Source: Thiofilum sp.
GTDB lineage: Bacteria > Pseudomonadota > Gammaproteobacteria > Thiotrichales > Thiotrichaceae
Reading direction: 5' to 3'
DNA length: 64,000 nucleotides
NCBI RefSeq assembly: GCF_016711335.1
Contig: NZ_JADJTF010000001.1
Location: forward strand, 682,001-746,000
Shown: positions 36,266 through 45,530 of the stretch, in pieces
Layout of the letters: each line of letters opens with the position of its first letter
Numbering within the stretch: the stretch's first letter is position 1
Notes under the pieces: generated by a model
What the model saw: the letters and a program-made list of their open reading frames with translations, nothing else
Told to the model about the DNA's origin: nothing
The model's database searches: none
Position numbers and translations under genes: made by a program

Positions 36266-37787
36266 CCTTATCGCTCACTTGGCATGGCTGATTGTACTGG
36301 CTCCTTTACTCGCTGCCTTATGGATTGGTTTTAGTTTTATGGTGGGCTGGAATCGTGGCGAAGAAGGCGAATCAGGCACAGCACGGGTAGCGATAGGGGC
36401 TATTAGTACCTCAACCCTACTCTTATTATTGTTTAGCGTTTTATATCTATTTGGTATCCGCTTTGACACGCTGGAGGGTATGACATGGATTAATAGCGGT
36501 ATTATTCATATCGAGCTTGCCCTTTTACTGGATGGTTTAAGTCTGAGTATTGCTACCGCTTTAAGTATCGTGCTGTTACTGGTGGTGCGTTTCTCGGTTA
36601 ATTACCTGCACCGTGAGGCAGCCTTTCAACGCTTTTTTATGATGTTGATGTTGCTCTGCCTAGGCATGGAATTGATTTGGCTCAGTGGCAACGCCGCACT
36701 GACTTTTGTAGGCTGGGAATTAGCTGGAGTCAGTTCCTATTTACTGATTGCCTATAATTGGAAACGTCCTACCGCCACCTTAAATGCACAACGGGCTTTT
36801 ATTACTAATCGCATTGGGGATGCTGGGTTTATTCTGGCACTCTTTGCTGCTTTATATTTTTTTAATACCTTAGATTGGCAAGCCCTAGCGCTACAAGTAC
36901 CCGCTATGAAATTAAATAGCCTACCTTTATCTCTGTTGACGGTAGGCTTACTCATTGCGGCATTAGCTAAATCGGCACAACTGCCCTTTAGCTCATGGAT
37001 TACTCATGCCTTGGAAGGGCCGACACCCTCTAGTGCTGTGTATTATGGTTCGGTCATGGTGCATGCCGGCGTTTATCTATTACTAAGAGCCGCACCTTTG
37101 ATGGAAACCACCCCCGCTTTAAGCTACTTAATTGGTTTAGTGGGATTACTCACGGTGCTCTATGCGTGGCTCAGTGCTCAAGTACAGACCGATATTAAAA
37201 GCTCCCTAATCTTTGCCACCCTCATGCAAGTGGGCTTAATGCTGATCGAGATTGCGCTGGGCTGGTACACCTTAGCCACAATTCATTTAATTCTGCACGC
37301 ATGGTGGCGAGCTTATCAGTTTTTACATGCGCCATCCTTTATGCAATTAACTCATTATCCCGCACCTCCCACACCGCGCTGGCTGACGCATAAAACCTTT
37401 TTACGCAATGCTGCATTACAACGCTTTTGGCTCGATTCGCTCACCCATGCGCTATTAGTCAAACCCACCCAAGCACTGTCCAAAGATGCACAAGTATTAG
37501 AAGACCATGTGATTGATCGACTCACAGGCACACCTTTTGCCCACCAACCCGCTATTGGTGAGAATGATAATGTCACCCTACGCGCAGGTATTCCGGGGCA
37601 GTTTTTAGCGCAATTAGCCCGTGGAGCGGAATGGATGGAAGCTTATTTAACCACTGAAGTGGGTAGCTCTAGCTTTTTAAAGAAAATTTTGTATATCGAG
37701 CGCTATTTAGAAATTATTGAGCGTCTCTTGCGCCAACCGCATTATCTAATTGTATTAATTACTATTAGTCTAGTGATTGTGTTGTGA
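36255..37787 (+). CDS. dabB: NuoL-like membrane subunit (DabB-type)
   Basis: A 510-residue NuoL/MrpA-like protein with WELAGVSSYLLI, NRIGDAGFILAL and AKSAQLPFSSWI, the Lys being the ion-path residue, and a shorter C-terminus lacking the long lateral helix of true NuoL. ATG 36255 is chosen for the GAGGAG just upstream; an earlier in-frame start at 36213 lies deep in dabA. In DAB complexes a NuoL-like DabB is the cation channel that drives DabA, so this is the most likely direct partner. Confidence 0.88.
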   Translation: MMLSLIAHLAWLIVLAPLLAALWIGFSFMVGWNRGEEGESGTARVAIGAISTSTLLLLLFSVLYLFGIRFDTLEGMTWINSGIIHIELALLLDGLSLSIATALSIVLLLVVRFSVNYLHREAAFQRFFMMLMLLCLGMELIWLSGNAALTFVGWELAGVSSYLLIAYNWKRPTATLNAQRAFITNRIGDAGFILALFAALYFFNTLDWQALALQVPAMKLNSLPLSLLTVGLLIAALAKSAQLPFSSWITHALEGPTPSSAVYYGSVMVHAGVYLLLRAAPLMETTPALSYLIGLVGLLTVLYAWLSAQVQTDIKSSLIFATLMQVGLMLIEIALGWYTLATIHLILHAWWRAYQFLHAPSFMQLTHYPAPPTPRWLTHKTFLRNAALQRFWLDSLTHALLVKPTQALSKDAQVLEDHVIDRLTGTPFAHQPAIGENDNVTLRAGIPGQFLAQLARGAEWMEAYLTTEVGSSSFLKKILYIERYLEIIERLLRQPHYLIVLITISLVIVL

Positions 37788-37797
37788 GGTTTTAAGC

Positions 37798-39345
37798 ATG
37801 GAAATTAACATCACTACCCTTTCTAGCCCTTGGCCCTTACTGACGACCTTACAACTCGTTCCGTTGCTTGCAGGTTTATTACTAAGCCGTTGGCGGGGTA
37901 ATAAAGCGTTTGTTTTAGCCTTAATCGTTACTACCTTAGAGTTTGCTTTAGCCATTTACCTCTACCTGCATTTTGATGCTCATCAGCCTGCGTGGACAAT
38001 GCAATTTGTTGAGCAATTCACTATTTGGAAAGCATTGCAATATCATGTAGGTGTCGATGGCTTAAGTGTATTGTTTATTTTAATTACCGCGTTGATTTCA
38101 TTTTTGGGCGTGGTATTTATTGTGCTACGGCGTTTACATGGCACTTCGATGCTCGCCCTGATTGTCTTATGTGAAGCCGTGCTCATGAGCCAATTTGTGA
38201 CGCTAGATCTATTATGGTTTTGGTTTATGACAGGTTGGGAGATTTTATTCACTGCCTATATGACCAAACGCTGGGCTACTTTTCATGATGTAACCCCCAC
38301 TCTCATTCGCTATTTGCAATTTATGGGCACTGCCTTTGTGCTCATTGGTTTAGGGGTATTACTCATGGGGTGGTCTTATGCCGACCAACATAATGGTCAA
38401 TGGTCCTTTGATTTAACTGATTTAGTAGCATTGCAAGATCTAAATAGCACCTTAGGTACTTTAATCTTTTTCGCATGGTTTTATGGTCTGGCGATTCGTA
38501 TTCCTGCTTTTCCTTTTCATGGCTGGTTAGCTGAGTTTATGTTACATGGTAATGTAACCAATGCCCCCATGATTTTGTTAGGCGTTAAAGTAGGTATTTA
38601 TGCCTTATTGCGTTTCGTCTTTCCTATTGTTCCAGAGGCAGTGAGCGAGTGGCAAACAGCCGTGGTAGGCTTTGCCTTTGTTGGGGTATTTTATGCCGCA
38701 ATCTTGGCTATTGGACAGCGTACTTTACGCGAATTACTCGCTTTTGCAGTGATTAGTCATACTGGATTAGTCACTATTGGGCTATTTACACTCAATGAAG
38801 AGGCTTTTCATGGCGCCGTCTTATTAGCTTTGAATTTTGGTTTAGCCATCTCAGCCTTATTACTGATGACAGGCTTATTATGGCAGCGTACTCGCACTAC
38901 GCGCTTAAATAAATTAGGTGGCTTATTAGATTATTTACCCATGGTCGGGGCTGCCTTTTTAATTGCTGGTTTAGCCATAGTCGGTATGCCCGGAACCCCC
39001 GGCTTTGATGGGGTGCATTTTATTTTAGCCGCAGCCATTAGAACATTTGGTGCACCACTTACCATTGCAGCCGCTTTAGGTAATATTATTGCCGCTGGAT
39101 TTTTATTACGTGCATTCCAGCGTACCTTTTTAGGTTCCATGCCTGATGCAACCCTTACCCAAAAATGGGATACCCAACCTCCATTACTAGCTGAAAAAAT
39201 ATTAGCGAGTACTATGATTATTACTATTTTAGGTATTGGCTTTTATAGTAACCCGTGGCTCACTTTAATTGAGCAACCTTTACAGGGAATTAGCACCTTA
39301 TTCCCTGATATTCATGCGACTCATAATGCTGAGGTAACACCATGA
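37798..39345 (+). CDS. NuoM-like subunit 2 of the DabA operon
   Basis: A 515-residue polytopic antiporter-like protein. It shows VGVDGLSVLFI, a Glu in TGWEILFTAYM, and HGWLAEFMLHGN. The usual Lys in the AIK-P position is replaced by Arg (LAIRIPAFPFHGWL), an unusual change in the ion path, whereas Lys in LLGVKVGIYALLR is kept. ATG 37798 has GAGG upstream; an earlier start at 37777 would overlap the previous gene. It overlaps the next gene by ATGA. Confidence 0.86.
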   Translation: MEINITTLSSPWPLLTTLQLVPLLAGLLLSRWRGNKAFVLALIVTTLEFALAIYLYLHFDAHQPAWTMQFVEQFTIWKALQYHVGVDGLSVLFILITALISFLGVVFIVLRRLHGTSMLALIVLCEAVLMSQFVTLDLLWFWFMTGWEILFTAYMTKRWATFHDVTPTLIRYLQFMGTAFVLIGLGVLLMGWSYADQHNGQWSFDLTDLVALQDLNSTLGTLIFFAWFYGLAIRIPAFPFHGWLAEFMLHGNVTNAPMILLGVKVGIYALLRFVFPIVPEAVSEWQTAVVGFAFVGVFYAAILAIGQRTLRELLAFAVISHTGLVTIGLFTLNEEAFHGAVLLALNFGLAISALLLMTGLLWQRTRTTRLNKLGGLLDYLPMVGAAFLIAGLAIVGMPGTPGFDGVHFILAAAIRTFGAPLTIAAALGNIIAAGFLLRAFQRTFLGSMPDATLTQKWDTQPPLLAEKILASTMIITILGIGFYSNPWLTLIEQPLQGISTLFPDIHATHNAEVTP

Positions 39346-40826
39346 TTACACCTGCTTTGATCATGAGTGATTTTCCGTGGCTAAGTACCTTATTAATACT
39401 CCTAGCTTTAGGCGCACTACTAGCCTTAATCAGTCCATTAAAATGGGCGCGTTGGATTACTATTAGTATTCAGCTCATTGTTTTAGCCCTAAGTACCTTT
39501 TTAGTACTGCATTTCAATAGTACTCTCAGCGATTTTCAATATGGAGAACGTTATAATTGGATTCCTAGCCTGAATATTCACTATCAGCTAGGGGTTGATG
39601 GCTTTTCTGTATTATTTTTACCTTTCAGTGCCTTACTATTTGTTGCCATAGTAATCAGCACTTGGAATGCTATTCGCACTTTACCCAAAGCCTACTTTGC
39701 TCTTATTTTAATAATGCAATTAAGTATAGTGGGTATATTTACTGCTTTAGATACTATCTTATTCTTTCTATTTTGGGAATTATCGGTTATTCCGCTCTTT
39801 CTATTAATTAGCTTCTGGGGTGCGGGGGCTAATCGACGCTATGCAGGGATGAAATATGCATTATTTATGCTAATGGGAGGTATACCCTTATTATTAGGCT
39901 TTTTAATATTAGGTGCTAGTATTCCAGAATTAGGTTTTTATTCAGATTACTTCATATTATTGCAAAATGCCTATCAGCAACCCTATGAGCTAATCGTTTT
40001 TGCACTATTATTTTTAGGCTTTGCTATTAAAATGCCTGTTTTCCCCCTGCATACTTGGCTTCCTGTTATTGCTCAAGAAGGTCCTGCTGGGATCATTGCC
40101 TTAGTTGCGGGTTTAAAAATTGGCGTGTATGGCTTAATTCGTTTTGCTATCCCGTTAGCACCTAATGCTGCTTTTGATATGAAATGGCTGTTAGTGGGTT
40201 TAGGGATGTTGGGCTTATTGTATGGCGCTATTACCGCACTTGGGCAAACTAATCTGCGCCGTATGTTAGCCTTTTCCAGTATTAGCCATGTGGGTTTGGT
40301 GTTATTAGGCATCGCGAGTCTTAATCCGAGTGGTTTACAAGGGGCTATGCTGCAACTACTTAATTTTTCGCTGATTGCCGGCGGTTTATATTTATTGGTG
40401 GAGTTTATTCATCAACGTACTGGCTCAGCAGAAGCATTAAGTCTGGGAGGTATTGCGGGCAATATGCCTGTGTTAGTCAGTTTATTTTTCCTCTTAAGTA
40501 TGGCGAGTATTGGCGTCCCCGGAACCAGTGGTTTTATAGCCGAATTTTTATTAATTGTTAGTGTATTAAAAACCTATACCGGAGCGGGTTTAGTAGCTCT
40601 CTTTGTCGTGGTATTAGGTGCTGGATATGTGTTGAACTCTATCCGTATTACATTATTAGGTCCTGCCCATCATAGTTATTTAACTCGTTTACCTGATTTA
40701 TTACCGCGTGAATCAGTAGCAATCAGTTTATTAGTATTAGGGGTATTAGTCTTTGGTTTTTATCCACAAGGTATTTTAAATTTACTCGCGCTAAGTAGTG
40801 GAGCGTGGTTAAGTTTAGTTCAATAA
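39342..40826 (+). CDS. NuoM-like subunit 3 of the DabA operon
   Basis: A 494-residue polytopic protein with an intact set of ion-path residues: Glu in LFWELSVIPLF, Lys in GFAIKMPVFPLHTWLP and Lys in LVAGLKIGVYGLIRF. The N-terminal half has YQLGVDGFSVLF. It closes the five-gene unit. A 16 bp AT-rich palindrome 45 bp further down is a poor terminator. Confidence 0.87.
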   Translation: MITPALIMSDFPWLSTLLILLALGALLALISPLKWARWITISIQLIVLALSTFLVLHFNSTLSDFQYGERYNWIPSLNIHYQLGVDGFSVLFLPFSALLFVAIVISTWNAIRTLPKAYFALILIMQLSIVGIFTALDTILFFLFWELSVIPLFLLISFWGAGANRRYAGMKYALFMLMGGIPLLLGFLILGASIPELGFYSDYFILLQNAYQQPYELIVFALLFLGFAIKMPVFPLHTWLPVIAQEGPAGIIALVAGLKIGVYGLIRFAIPLAPNAAFDMKWLLVGLGMLGLLYGAITALGQTNLRRMLAFSSISHVGLVLLGIASLNPSGLQGAMLQLLNFSLIAGGLYLLVEFIHQRTGSAEALSLGGIAGNMPVLVSLFFLLSMASIGVPGTSGFIAEFLLIVSVLKTYTGAGLVALFVVVLGAGYVLNSIRITLLGPAHHSYLTRLPDLLPRESVAISLLVLGVLVFGFYPQGILNLLALSSGAWLSLVQ

Positions 40827-41000
40827 AAACCAAGTGATTTAATATATTATCATTTTACTCATCAATAAGAGCTTTTTTAAAAAAGCATTAATATATCTCA
40901 ATTATCAGCATTAAAATTAGGCTAGGTAGAATAAGCAAAAAGCGCTATTATAGTTATAGAGCATAACCACATAAATAAAAACCTAGCAGAGGTAGTGTAT

Positions 41001-41702
41001 ATGAAAAGCACTTCTAAACTAAGCCTAAAACTATTACTAGCCACTACATTAATAACGGGTTTAGGATTTAGCCTACCTAGTTGGTCTATTGAATTAACAG
41101 CATCTTCCAGTGAACTGATTATTGATGGTTGGGTTATGGTAATGCCCACTATTTCAGTTGATGAGGCTAAAGGTGAGACATGGGTTAAATACACCTTACC
41201 CGATGGTTCTTATCAAAGTTACCCGCTAGCCTCCGGTGAGCCGATTGTAGAAAAGTGGTATAAACCCGGCTCACAAAGCCTCGAAAGTACTCCAGCGGGC
41301 TTGTCGCTTGAGTATATGGATAGCATTAAACAGTGGTATATGAATGGCGGTAAAGGCAATTACAAAGTAGAGGACGACAAATGGGTGGAGGTACAAACAC
41401 CAACCGCTCCTGCGCCTACTAATAATGCTGCGGCAACCGATACTGCGACCGATAGTAGTGATGCAAGTTCTGAATCGGGCTTTGGAGCTATGCTCAATAA
41501 CCCGATTACTGGAACGCTTCCTTCGGTTAGTACGTCGGGAGGCAGGGCTGATGATCCTTATCAAGCCTTAAGATCTGAAATGCTCGCCGAACAGAAGAAA
41601 TGTCGTGAGAGCCAAAGCAGTGGTGGTTCAGTGGATCAAGCAGCTTGTGAAAAAGCACAAAGGCTTTACCAAGAGTTGACCGCCAAGATGAGCGGGAATT
41701 AA
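41001..41702 (+). CDS. Secreted or periplasmic protein of unknown function
   Basis: 233 residues. A clear signal peptide (about 1-32, ending near PSWSIE) is followed by a domain with repeated Trp/Tyr/Pro elements (LIIDGWVMV, TWVKYTLPDGSYQSYPL, VEKWYKPG). A Ala/Thr/Ser-rich linker and a helical tail with two Cys (KKCRESQ, AACEKAQR) close the protein. The Cys pair may form a disulfide. ATG 41001 has AGAGG 8 nt upstream. It was not assigned to a family. It lies 174 bp after the DabA operon. Confidence 0.6.
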   Translation: MKSTSKLSLKLLLATTLITGLGFSLPSWSIELTASSSELIIDGWVMVMPTISVDEAKGETWVKYTLPDGSYQSYPLASGEPIVEKWYKPGSQSLESTPAGLSLEYMDSIKQWYMNGGKGNYKVEDDKWVEVQTPTAPAPTNNAAATDTATDSSDASSESGFGAMLNNPITGTLPSVSTSGGRADDPYQALRSEMLAEQKKCRESQSSGGSVDQAACEKAQRLYQELTAKMSGN

Positions 41703-41745
41703 TTAGTCTTTCGTGGTAAAGCGAACCCTATATTGCAGCAGAGGT

Positions 41746-42756
41746 TTAAAACTCCCAAGCGACTCCCACACGACCTAGGGTGTGTTGGGAGCTATCATAA
41801 GCCACTCCCCCTGAAATTTGGGTACGATAGCGACTATTTAAGAGTTGGTGATTAACGGATACGCCTAAAGCATGTTCACCACGATAAGTCGCTGCTCCCA
41901 TTGACACAGCCGTTTTACCCGCAGCACTAGGGGTGGCTGGCGTTAGAGCCGCCGCACTTGCTATACCCGCAAATGCATCTTCGCGTGTACCCTGTAGCTC
42001 GTTACGGATAGTTTTTAGATCGTTTTGAATAGTTTGCACATTGGCATCAAACCGATTAATAGTCGTTTGAAACTGGGCGTAGTTGACGGCATCACCTGCA
42101 TTGACGGCTGTCGCCACATTCGTTAAGCGCCGAGCTAAACCTGTTTCAGCATTACCTATCGAAATAGTATTGGCTTCAGTGGCTAGGCTACCACTACCCA
42201 AAGCAATAGAGTTGGTAGCAGTATCTCTGGTTTCAGCCTGATAGCCTATAGCCACTGAACCAGTGCCAGCAGTACTGGCTTCAGTACCAATACTGGTACT
42301 ACGTAGTGCTTCAGCAAAAGTGCTATTTCCAATAGCGATACTTTGTGCTTGGTCTGCGAAGCTCTCAAAGCCAAAAGCTATACTATGATCGCCCTGAGCC
42401 ATAGCAGTGCTGCCAAATGCACTACTATTAATACCACGGGCTTGTGCACCTTGACCTACCGCCGTAGTCGCCAGAGCCGAAGCTTCAGCACTATTACCTA
42501 AGGCTGTTCCACCATCACCTGAAGCACTACTACCAGTACCAAACGTTGCTGTAAATTCGCCATCAGCAAAACTAAAAGCTCCTACGGCTGTTGCATTTGT
42601 ACCACGCGCACGAGCTTCATTCCCAATAGCAACATTATCTCCATTGGCTTCTACTGCTCCATCGAGTGTTCCAGCGTGGCTAGTAGTGACTAATCCGGTA
42701 TAGGTATAGGACAGGACTACTAAGAGGGGGGTAATTAAATTTACTTTATTAATCAT
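41746..42756 (-). CDS. Small YadA-like trimeric autotransporter adhesin
   Basis: 336 residues. The signal peptide ends near SHA. A head follows, made of 14-residue YadA-type repeats (NVAIGNEARARGTNATAVGA, TALGNSAEASALATTAVGQ, SIAIGNS...). Then a neck motif (RRLTNVATAVNAGDAVNYAQ), a short coiled-coil stalk (about 225-260) and a C-terminal four-strand outer-membrane anchor (GVSVNHQLLNSRYRTQ) ending in Phe. All the parts of the family are present but compact, so it may form a trimeric adhesin on the cell surface. Transcription is on its own. Confidence 0.88.
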   Translation of the reverse strand: MINKVNLITPLLVVLSYTYTGLVTTSHAGTLDGAVEANGDNVAIGNEARARGTNATAVGAFSFADGEFTATFGTGSSASGDGGTALGNSAEASALATTAVGQGAQARGINSSAFGSTAMAQGDHSIAFGFESFADQAQSIAIGNSTFAEALRSTSIGTEASTAGTGSVAIGYQAETRDTATNSIALGSGSLATEANTISIGNAETGLARRLTNVATAVNAGDAVNYAQFQTTINRFDANVQTIQNDLKTIRNELQGTREDAFAGIASAAALTPATPSAAGKTAVSMGAATYRGEHALGVSVNHQLLNSRYRTQISGGVAYDSSQHTLGRVGVAWEF

Positions 42757-42977
42757 AGTATTATTCCAATAAACTATTATCTAACGAGGCATTAGTTTTT
42801 AAGTATAGTAGAGGGTTAGCCAAAGGGTGACTAGCTATGGATGCTAAACTTTCAGATATAAGGTAAAATATGGCTAAAAATTAACCGTATCTATTGGCGT
42901 TAAGTGTTGTATATTTACTACAATTAACGATTCTAAAAAGTTACATGATTTACTGTGTGTTATATGAAAGGTGCTTT

Positions 42978-43268
42978 ATGCGTAAGCTCATCGATTTAAA
43001 ACCAATTGGTTTAGTGATTTTTAGTTTAGTTATGGTGGGTTGTGCACAAGGGCCTGAAGATCTTCAATCCAATGCTACACTGCCACAAGCAGTAACAGTA
43101 GCACAGGCTGATACGGTAGCCATTAGTCCCGTTGCGGTAGTTAAAGCGGGATACCAAACCCCAGCTACTGAGAGTCCAGCAGCAAAAACTGTGATTGATA
43201 ATAGCGCTTGTTCGATAGGGTTTTGCCCCTTACCGCTAAGAAAGCCTAAAGCAGTAGCCATTGACTAG
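42978..43268 (+). CDS. Small lipoprotein of unknown function
   Basis: 96 residues. Signal peptide with lipobox VGC (Cys near residue 21), then a Ala/Val/Pro-rich segment, and a short C-terminal stretch with two Cys (ACSIGFCPLP). ATG 42978 is supported by AAAGG 8 nt upstream. No family is recognised. It is located between the YadA-like gene and dapD. Confidence 0.6.
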   Translation: MRKLIDLKPIGLVIFSLVMVGCAQGPEDLQSNATLPQAVTVAQADTVAISPVAVVKAGYQTPATESPAAKTVIDNSACSIGFCPLPLRKPKAVAID

Positions 43269-43329
43269 CGCTCGCTACACACCCCGCACTAAGCGTTGAG
43301 GTGTGTATTAGTCAGCTATAAATAGGTGC

Positions 43330-44163
43330 TTAAACGCCCCGTAATAGTTCGTTGATACCGACTTTGCTACGCGTTTTTGCATCTACGCGCTTGACAATGA
43401 CAGCGCAATAAAGACTGCATTTGCCATCCGATGAGGGTAAATTACCCGAAACCACTACCGAACCCGCCGGAATACGTCCATACAGTACTTCATCATTTTC
43501 ACGATCATAAATGCGCGTACTTTGTCCAATATAGACGCCCATTGAAATCACTGAGCCTTCTTCGACAATCACCCCTTCAACGACTTCAGAACGTGCACCG
43601 ATAAAGCAATTATCTTCAATAATAGTAGGAGCTGCTTGTAAAGGCTCTAGTACGCCACCAATACCTACGCCACCGGATAAATGCACATTCTTACCAATTT
43701 GCGCACAGGAGCCTACCGTAGCCCAGGTATCCACCATCGTTCCGGTATCGACATAAGCACCAATATTGACAAATGAAGGCATGAGCACCGTGCCAGCAGC
43801 AATATAAGCACCACGTCGTGCTGCCGCAGGGGGCACTACGCGAATGCCACTTTGGGCGAATTGTTCGGCTGTCCAGCCGTGAAATTTAGACGGTACTTTA
43901 TCGTAGTAAGTACTATAGCCATCATTTAATACGGCATTTTCTTCTAAACGGAACGATAGCAATACCGCTTTTTTCAGCCATTCATTCACCACCCAATCGC
44001 CTACACCGCGTTGTGTGGCTACCCGTAATTGACCACTATCCAGTAAATTCAAGGCTTCTTGCACCGCATTACGCACGGTTTCATCAGCCGTTTTCGGGGT
44101 AATTTCAGCCCTTTTTTCAAATGCGGTTTCAATAATCTGTTGTAATGGTGCTAAATCAGACAT
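43330..44163 (-). CDS. dapD: Tetrahydrodipicolinate N-succinyltransferase
   Basis: A 277-residue left-handed beta-helix acyltransferase in the succinylase branch of lysine/diaminopimelate synthesis. The hexapeptide region is plain (IGAYVDTGTMVDTWATVGS, IGKNVHLSGGVGIGG) and the C-terminal KRVDAKTRSKVGINELLR is typical. It lies 21 bp after dapC, forming a dapC-dapD operon. Confidence 0.96.
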   Translation of the reverse strand: MSDLAPLQQIIETAFEKRAEITPKTADETVRNAVQEALNLLDSGQLRVATQRGVGDWVVNEWLKKAVLLSFRLEENAVLNDGYSTYYDKVPSKFHGWTAEQFAQSGIRVVPPAAARRGAYIAAGTVLMPSFVNIGAYVDTGTMVDTWATVGSCAQIGKNVHLSGGVGIGGVLEPLQAAPTIIEDNCFIGARSEVVEGVIVEEGSVISMGVYIGQSTRIYDRENDEVLYGRIPAGSVVVSGNLPSSDGKCSLYCAVIVKRVDAKTRSKVGINELLRGV

Positions 44164-44184
44164 GGTTTAATAAACTCCAGCCAG

Positions 44185-45387
44185 TCAGTTTAAAGATTCT
44201 AAATAGTTGCGCATACGCCATGCCGCTTCAGTACATTCTTGCTCAGTAGCGACTAGAGCCATACGGATTCGATTTTGTCCGGGGTTTAAGCCATTCACTT
44301 CACGCGATAAATAGCTTCCGGGCACTATTTGCACGCCAGCACTTTGATACATGGCTTGAGTAAAGGCTTGGTCATCCATCGGGGTTTCAGGCCATAGGTA
44401 AAACCCCGCATCCGGTAAACTCACGGGTAGTACAGGGCTTAAAATATCCAATACTTGCCTAAATTTACGCTGATAGGCAGCGCGATTGGCTCGTACATGC
44501 ACCTCATCTTGCCATGCTGCAATACTAGCGGCTTGGAAAGGGGGCGGCATGGCACAACCATGATAAGTACGATACTGCAAATATTGGGCGAGTATCTTGG
44601 CATCGCCTGCGACAAAACCAGAGCGTAAGCCGGGCGCATTCGAGCGTTTGGATAAACTATGAAACACCACGCAGCGCTTATAGTCAGTATTACCCATTTG
44701 AGCTGCCGCTTGTAATAACCCAACAGGTGGGTTTACCTCATCGAAGTATAGCTCGGAATAGCATTCGTCGGAGGCGACTATAAAATCATAGTGCTCAGCA
44801 AGGTTCAGTACTTGCTGCAATTGCGCAATCGACATCACTGCACCCGTAGGATTGCCCGGCGTACAGATATAAAGTAGCTGGCAACGTTCCCACACCTCAG
44901 CAGGCACTTGTGCAAAGTCGGGAATAAATCCATTGTCCGCTGTACAGGCTAAAAACTCCGGTTTTGCCCCTGCCAAAAACGCCGCACCCTCATAAATCTG
45001 ATAAAACGGATTAGGCATAACGACGGTAGCATTAGCTTGAGTGCGATCTACGACGGCTTGAGCAAAAGAAAATAGTGCTTCACGCGTGCCATTCACGGGA
45101 ATGACATGCTGCTCAGGATTAATGGAGTTGGCGGGTAGTTGAAAGCGGTGTGTGAGCCAATTTGCAATGGTTACTCGTAAAGTACTATCACCCTTAGTCA
45201 ATGGGTAATTAGCCAACGCCGTAATATTTCGCTGAATCGCCTCAAAAATAAAGGAAGGTGTTGGATGCTTGGGTTCGCCAATGGCTAATGAGATTAGCTT
45301 TTTATCAGCGGGAGGCTGTAATCCATTCAATAAGGCACGGATTTTTTCAAAAGGATAGGGCTGTAAACGCTGCAAATCTGGATTCAT
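44185..45387 (-). CDS. dapC: Succinyldiaminopimelate transaminase
   Basis: A 400-residue class I PLP aminotransferase. It shows VPVNGTREALFSFAQ, TPGNPTGAV, ASDECYSELYFD and the PLP lysine in HSLSKRSNAPGLRSGF. It catalyses the step after DapD in diaminopimelate synthesis. ATG 45387 gives the family-like start MNPDLQRLQPYPFEK; a TTG 9 bp upstream is less likely. Adjacent dapD fixes the assignment over other class I aminotransferases. Confidence 0.93.
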   Translation of the reverse strand: MNPDLQRLQPYPFEKIRALLNGLQPPADKKLISLAIGEPKHPTPSFIFEAIQRNITALANYPLTKGDSTLRVTIANWLTHRFQLPANSINPEQHVIPVNGTREALFSFAQAVVDRTQANATVVMPNPFYQIYEGAAFLAGAKPEFLACTADNGFIPDFAQVPAEVWERCQLLYICTPGNPTGAVMSIAQLQQVLNLAEHYDFIVASDECYSELYFDEVNPPVGLLQAAAQMGNTDYKRCVVFHSLSKRSNAPGLRSGFVAGDAKILAQYLQYRTYHGCAMPPPFQAASIAAWQDEVHVRANRAAYQRKFRQVLDILSPVLPVSLPDAGFYLWPETPMDDQAFTQAMYQSAGVQIVPGSYLSREVNGLNPGQNRIRMALVATEQECTEAAWRMRNYLESLN

Positions 45388-45481
45388 GACTACCAATATG
45401 AGTGATGATCAAAAGCTCAGTAGTATATAGAAAGTAGCTGCATGTGTCTGTCTTAGTTATATGAGGCAGCTAGTGAAATAA

Positions 45482-45504
45482 GAAAGCCCCGTTTTGGGGC
45501 TTTC
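45482..45504 (-). terminator. Intrinsic terminator of the repeat-cytochrome gene
   Basis: A perfect 9 bp GC-rich stem (45482-45490 with 45496-45504) with a five-base loop. Read on the minus strand it is followed by a T-rich tail. It starts 27 bp after the stop codon and separates the gene from dapC. Confidence 0.8.
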
Positions 45505-45530
45505 ACCTAGGCAAGATTTTTCGTAGCGAA

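Noticed and set aside
40871..40886. Perfect 16 bp palindrome GCTTTTTTAAAAAAGC
   Set aside because: No loop and no following T tract; AT-rich chance palindrome more likely than a real terminator.
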